Assembly: GCF_030323865.1 (NCBI RefSeq)
Contig: NZ_CP066362.1
Span: forward strand, 992,001 to 1,056,000
DNA from: Pseudarthrobacter defluvii
GTDB lineage: Bacteria; Actinomycetota; Actinomycetes; Actinomycetales; Micrococcaceae
Direction: 5' to 3'
Length of the DNA: 64,000 nt
Both the position numbers and the translations under genes were made by a program. The stretch's first letter is position 1. Every line of letters begins with the position of its first letter. The notes under the pieces were generated by a model. It saw only the letters and a list, made by a program, of their open reading frames with translations. It was not told where the DNA came from and did not search any database. Shown piece by piece: positions 62,275 through 64,000 of the stretch.

Positions 62275-63012
62275 ATGAGCGAATTCAACCCGTATGTCCC
62301 GCCACCTGAAGCCTTGCGGGTATGGATAGGGCAGCACCCCCGCGTGGAGGCGATCGATAACCACGGTTTCGACTTGAAGCTTGACTGGTGGAACAGCCGG
62401 ATTCCGGAATCCCAGGGCGCCCCCGTGACAGGCCGTTCAGGCGAAACGGGGCAAGGCTTCATCAGTCGAGGTCACATTTTCGCCCTTGCCGAGACCGCGC
62501 GAGACGACGAGTCGGGGATTGGCGCCGTCCGGTTGTTCTGGCACGCGCTGGCATGGGGGACTGGAAGCAGTCATCGAAACTCTCCGCGGCGGATAGAGTC
62601 CGTCTTAGGAAACGATGATGTGCGGTTGTTGCTCCGAGGGGCGGCAGGGTTGTCCGTGACGGACCCGCGCGGCGCATTCCTGCTTCTGAAGCCAGGACGT
62701 AATGCGATAAGTTCTCTGGGGCCCAACTTTTTTACCAAGTTCCTCTATTTCGCAGGTGGTGGTGCTTTAGGGCACTCGTGCCTTATCGTCGACAACCGAG
62801 TGCTTCGCAGCCTGCACCGGGAAACAGGGCGACCGCTGCTGGACCCGAACCAGCCGACGAACTACGGCCCCGCCGTCTACGAGGACGCCCTCCTTGTAAT
62901 GAAAGCTTGGGCAAAAGAATTGTCCCAATCAGGGCGGATTGTGGGAGCAGACGAAGTAGAGCGCTGGGCATTCGCCACCGGGAGAAGGCCTTCACGGACA
63001 GGGATCGTTTGA
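62275..63012 (+). CDS. OGG-like DNA glycosylase
   Basis: A 245-residue protein resembling the bacterial 8-oxoguanine-DNA-glycosylase (OGG) fold. Key residues are K155 in GPNFFTKFLYFAG and D173 in CLIVDNRV. Their 18-residue gap mirrors K249 and D268 of human OGG1, the catalytic pair of the helix-hairpin-helix-GPD glycosylases, and the helix after the hairpin reads YEDALLVMKAWAKEL. It could excise a modified base from DNA. It is followed 57 bp later by a modification-dependent-type HNH gene in the same direction, so they probably act together. Confidence 0.68.
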   Translation: MSEFNPYVPPPEALRVWIGQHPRVEAIDNHGFDLKLDWWNSRIPESQGAPVTGRSGETGQGFISRGHIFALAETARDDESGIGAVRLFWHALAWGTGSSHRNSPRRIESVLGNDDVRLLLRGAAGLSVTDPRGAFLLLKPGRNAISSLGPNFFTKFLYFAGGGALGHSCLIVDNRVLRSLHRETGRPLLDPNQPTNYGPAVYEDALLVMKAWAKELSQSGRIVGADEVERWAFATGRRPSRTGIV

Positions 63013-63069
63013 CGTGGCTGCACGATCAAAATACTTCCGCCACATATCGTCTTTGCAAGGACTTGCCGA

Positions 63070-64000
63070 ATGGCGTTAAAAGACCTTAACGATCGCCGGG
63101 CAGTACTGCGTGCACTCGAGGAGTACGACAAGCTTGGACGGGTCGACTTCCTGCGAACCTACGGGTTCGGAACTGCTGATGAGTATGTTCTGGCCAATGA
63201 GGGGCGGTACTACGACTCGAAGGCCATTGCAGGCGTCGCCCACCTTTTTCAGACCGGGCAACTGTTGCCCAACTCGGAGTTTCAGGGCGGTTTGCGAGGC
63301 GCCGTTCCCCGTCTCAGGGCGATGCGTTTCGAGGTTGTTTCCCAGCGGCGGGGCTCGTTTGTCCTCTTATGGAATCCAACCATGTGGCAATGGGCCGAAG
63401 AGCGACGGCTCGTTATCCAGCAGCAAATTTTGGAAGGCGGAACGGGCTCTGAGCCCTGGTCCACGGGAAGCCGCAAGACAGACATTTCGAAGGGTGACCG
63501 CATTTTCCTGTTCCTCGTCGGCCAAAAGGAGCGCGGGCTCGTAGCATCGGGGCACGCGGCCAGCAACATCTACCTTGATACACACTGGGCGGCCGATCAC
63601 CCGGAACCGGGACCTCATATCTCGGTGGCCTGGGACAGGCTAGTTGACGCGCCTGAAGTCCTTCCATGGGAGATCGTCGAGCGAAACGTCCCAGGTTTTC
63701 CGAACCAATACCAAGGAGGCGGTGCACGGCTGGACGGACTTCAAACCCTCACTCTCAACGCGCTGTGGCAAGAACACATCAACCGAGTTTCACTTGCCGC
63801 ATTAGGCGATCCAACACGCCCGGAAGTTGTAGCCAGTTACTCCTACGCGATCGTAAGGCGCCGCAACCACCAACAGCAATTCCGCACCCTGCTGCTGGCC
63901 GCCTACGAACCCAAGTGCGCCGTGTGCGGTTTCGACCAAGTAGAAATCCTCGAAGCCGCGCATGTCATCCCGGATAGCCAAGGGGGACCGTCATCTGTAG
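63070..64000 (+). CDS. McrA-like EVE/HNH endonuclease (3' partial)
   Basis: The frame runs from ATG 63070 to the window edge, 310 residues. The N-terminal head domain (residues 10-90, EYDKLGRVDFLRTYGFGTAD, YYDSKAIAGVAHLF) resembles that of ScoMcrA-type nucleases. An EVE-like middle follows (SFVLLWNP, SKGDRIFLFLVGQKERGLVA). The HNH domain then starts with C283-AVC286 and AAHVIPDSQGG (H298) and is cut off. EVE domains bind modified bases and HNH cuts DNA, so it is likely a type IV-like restriction enzyme. Confidence 0.8.
   Translation, partial: MALKDLNDRRAVLRALEEYDKLGRVDFLRTYGFGTADEYVLANEGRYYDSKAIAGVAHLFQTGQLLPNSEFQGGLRGAVPRLRAMRFEVVSQRRGSFVLLWNPTMWQWAEERRLVIQQQILEGGTGSEPWSTGSRKTDISKGDRIFLFLVGQKERGLVASGHAASNIYLDTHWAADHPEPGPHISVAWDRLVDAPEVLPWEIVERNVPGFPNQYQGGGARLDGLQTLTLNALWQEHINRVSLAALGDPTRPEVVASYSYAIVRRRNHQQQFRTLLLAAYEPKCAVCGFDQVEILEAAHVIPDSQGGPSSV

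Noticed and set aside
49477..64000. An intact prophage
   Set aside because: No capsid, portal, terminase, tail or lysis genes are seen; only integrase and tRNA remnants and cargo-like genes.

Overview
The window is high-GC actinobacterial chromosome. Protein content (LutB/LutC, OFA-type MFS with its 47-residue partner, DUF1295, TerC, Ltp-type cell-surface repeats), the strong G/C bias and the many leaderless starts suggest an Arthrobacter/Pseudarthrobacter-like Micrococcaceae. This is inference from gene content only; no rRNA or complete tRNA is present.

Left part (1-42.2 kb) reads as core or lineage-typical chromosome. It opens with a lactate-to-PEP block: lutB (5' cut), lutC, the PEP synthase regulator ppsR and ppsA. 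Next come a LuxR regulator, a CPBP protease, DinB/DUF664, a potassium-channel-like protein, an acetyltransferase, a flavoprotein dehydrogenase, a slipin and an OFA transporter. A MarR/acyl-CoA ligase/DUF2177 operon and DUF1295 follow, then TerC behind a yybP-ykoY-type manganese leader. Secreted phosphodiesterases are scattered here: phospholipase C, an HNH/excalibur nuclease, a GDPD and an EEP-fold protein. From 30.5 to 37.8 kb lie two rifampicin-phosphotransferase-like PEP-utilising enzymes, each in its own small operon, with small ferredoxin-fold-like proteins beside them.

42.2-44.1 kb is a small accessory patch: an unknown gene and a uracil-DNA-glycosylase-like protein. 44.1-49.5 kb is an amino-acid metabolism cluster: a frameshifted ThDP enzyme, an AsnC regulator, a HisC-like aminotransferase and an APC permease.

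49.5-64 kb is a lower-GC accessory region full of recombination debris: an HTH remnant, a DnaQ exonuclease pseudogene, a frameshifted integrase tail, tRNA halves, and a tRNA-Thr 3' fragment with its terminator. Between these lie probable defence or mobile functions: a two-repeat Ltp protein, a PLD-SF2 helicase-DUF3427 protein, an endonuclease VII-like protein with four Cys/His repeats, a two-gene XRE-ImmA/IrrE unit, and a HEPN-motif protein coupled to a broken SRA-like ORF. The region ends with an Mrr-like nuclease plus partner, an OGG-like DNA glycosylase, and a McrA-like EVE/HNH nuclease cut by the right edge. The glycosylase/modified-DNA-nuclease group at 58.4-64 kb is the best candidate for an undescribed system.

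A recurring feature of the whole window is a TAnnnT-like -10 box ending 5-7 nt before the start codon, implying many leaderless mRNAs. A second is a family of GACGGCGGCACCC-type hairpins in intergenic gaps.
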